This document shows positions 63,649 to 64,000 of a DNA stretch of 64,000 nucleotides, one piece after another. How positions within the stretch are numbered: the stretch's first letter is position 1; the number at the start of each line of letters is the position of its first letter. This DNA comes from Algoriphagus sp. (lineage in GTDB: Bacteria > Bacteroidota > Bacteroidia > Cytophagales > Cyclobacteriaceae), in assembly GCF_030694375.1 (NCBI RefSeq), contig NZ_JAUXYL010000046.1, positions 186,001 to 250,000 of the forward strand, written 5' to 3'. The notes under the pieces are model-generated. The model was not told the DNA's origin. It saw nothing but the letters and a program-made list of their open reading frames with translations, and made no database searches. Both the position numbers and the translations under genes were made by a program.

Positions 63649-64000
63649 CTTTCAAACTGATATCCAAGCTACTTACCGAGTGAGTTAAAGCACCCATGGA
63701 TATGTAATCTACTCCGCATTCAGCTACAGCAGCAAGTGTGTTTTCAGTGATTCCACCGGAAGCTTCGGTTGAATATTTTCCGTCGATCAATCGCACCGCT
63801 TCACGCATGGTGGAATAATCCATGTTGTCCAGCATGATGTAATCTACTCCGCCAACGGCAAGAACTTCCTTAACTTCGGCTAGATTTCGGGTTTCGATCT
63901 CGATTTTCAATTTCAGGCTATGGTCTGAGAGGTATTTTTTGGTTCGATCGATCGCGGCACGGATTCCTCCGGCAAAGTCGACATGGTTATCCTTGAGCAT
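63641..64000 (-). CDS. nadC: nicotinate-nucleotide diphosphorylase (carboxylating), start outside window
   Basis: C-terminal part of NadC (quinolinate to nicotinate mononucleotide, NAD synthesis). The visible part has the family motif [29 protein letters not shown] with the substrate-binding Glu, [16 protein letters not shown] and the closing [14 protein letters not shown]. The start lies beyond position 64000. Confidence 0.94.
   Translation of the reverse strand: MLKDNHVDFAGGIRAAIDRTKKYLSDHSLKLKIEIETRNLAEVKEVLAVGGVDYIMLDNMDYSTMREAVRLIDGKYSTEASGGITENTLAAVAECGVDYISMGALTHSVSSLDISLKAI

Noticed and set aside
1-64000. Insertion sequences, prophage or integrative elements
   Set aside because: No transposase, integrase, relaxase or phage structural gene was recognised in any frame.

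Overview
The window reads as a chromosomal segment of a Bacteroidota bacterium, most likely a Cytophagales / Algoriphagus-like marine or soil member. This is inferred from gene content, not from any search. The signs are: type IX secretion (T9SS) components (two PorP/SprF-type proteins and a SprB-repeat protein with a gliding-type C-terminal domain), the gliding lipoprotein GldB, an RprX/RprY-like two-component pair, a TonB receptor with a carboxypeptidase-regulatory-like N-terminus, SPII lipoproteins, TAnnTTTG-type -7 promoter boxes, GxxExxY proteins and few Shine-Dalgarno sites. No rRNA, tRNA, CRISPR array, phage or transposase gene was seen.

Layout. 1-5.1 kb: a tight minus-strand operon (membrane protein, DUF3500, sulfatase, S9 peptidase running off the left edge). 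5.3-7.8 kb: amidase and a cation-diffusion-facilitator transporter. 8.1-8.9 kb: a DUF4349 lipoprotein gene broken by an in-frame stop. 9-10.8 kb: LytS/LytTR-type two-component system. 11-15.3 kb: TonB receptor plus TPR-like partner, then an M28 peptidase. 15.5-19.8 kb: plus-strand TolB-like lipoprotein, a secreted unknown, the remnant of an mscS channel gene and a porin. 20.1-26.2 kb: FeS photolyase-like protein and the T9SS cluster. 26.5-31.5 kb: lysA, two-component system, dipeptide epimerase. 31.6-36.2 kb: M14 carboxypeptidase, HTH mini-gene, SIMPL protein, rlmF, osmC and a duplicated osmC tail. 36.2-36.9 kb: a GxxExxY nuclease-fold gene bracketed by inverted-repeat elements.

36.9-53.9 kb is mainly an exopolysaccharide/O-antigen locus on the minus strand: SLBB export protein, Wzz-type protein, flippase, GT2, polymerase/ligase, GT4, methyltransferase, GT4 and a DUF1972 glycosyltransferase, with a radical-SAM/SPASM protein upstream and a nth-asnB-GT4 operon. 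gldB is inserted on the plus strand. 54-64 kb is housekeeping and accessory: nth, a toxin-antitoxin pair with an interrupted toxin, P1 peptidase, an RsmF-like methyltransferase, DUF1304, a second GxxExxY gene with its own repeats, an AAA+/VWA pair, a PIN-type toxin-antitoxin pair, queG and the 3' end of nadC.

The most unusual signals are (a) two GxxExxY genes, each flanked by its own family of word-like inverted repeats that run onto the stop codon of a neighbouring gene, suggesting a small repeat-associated mobile or genome-maintenance unit, and (b) several gene-decay events (DUF4349 in-frame TAA, RelE-type toxin in-frame TGA, mscS internal deletion, osmC tail duplicate).
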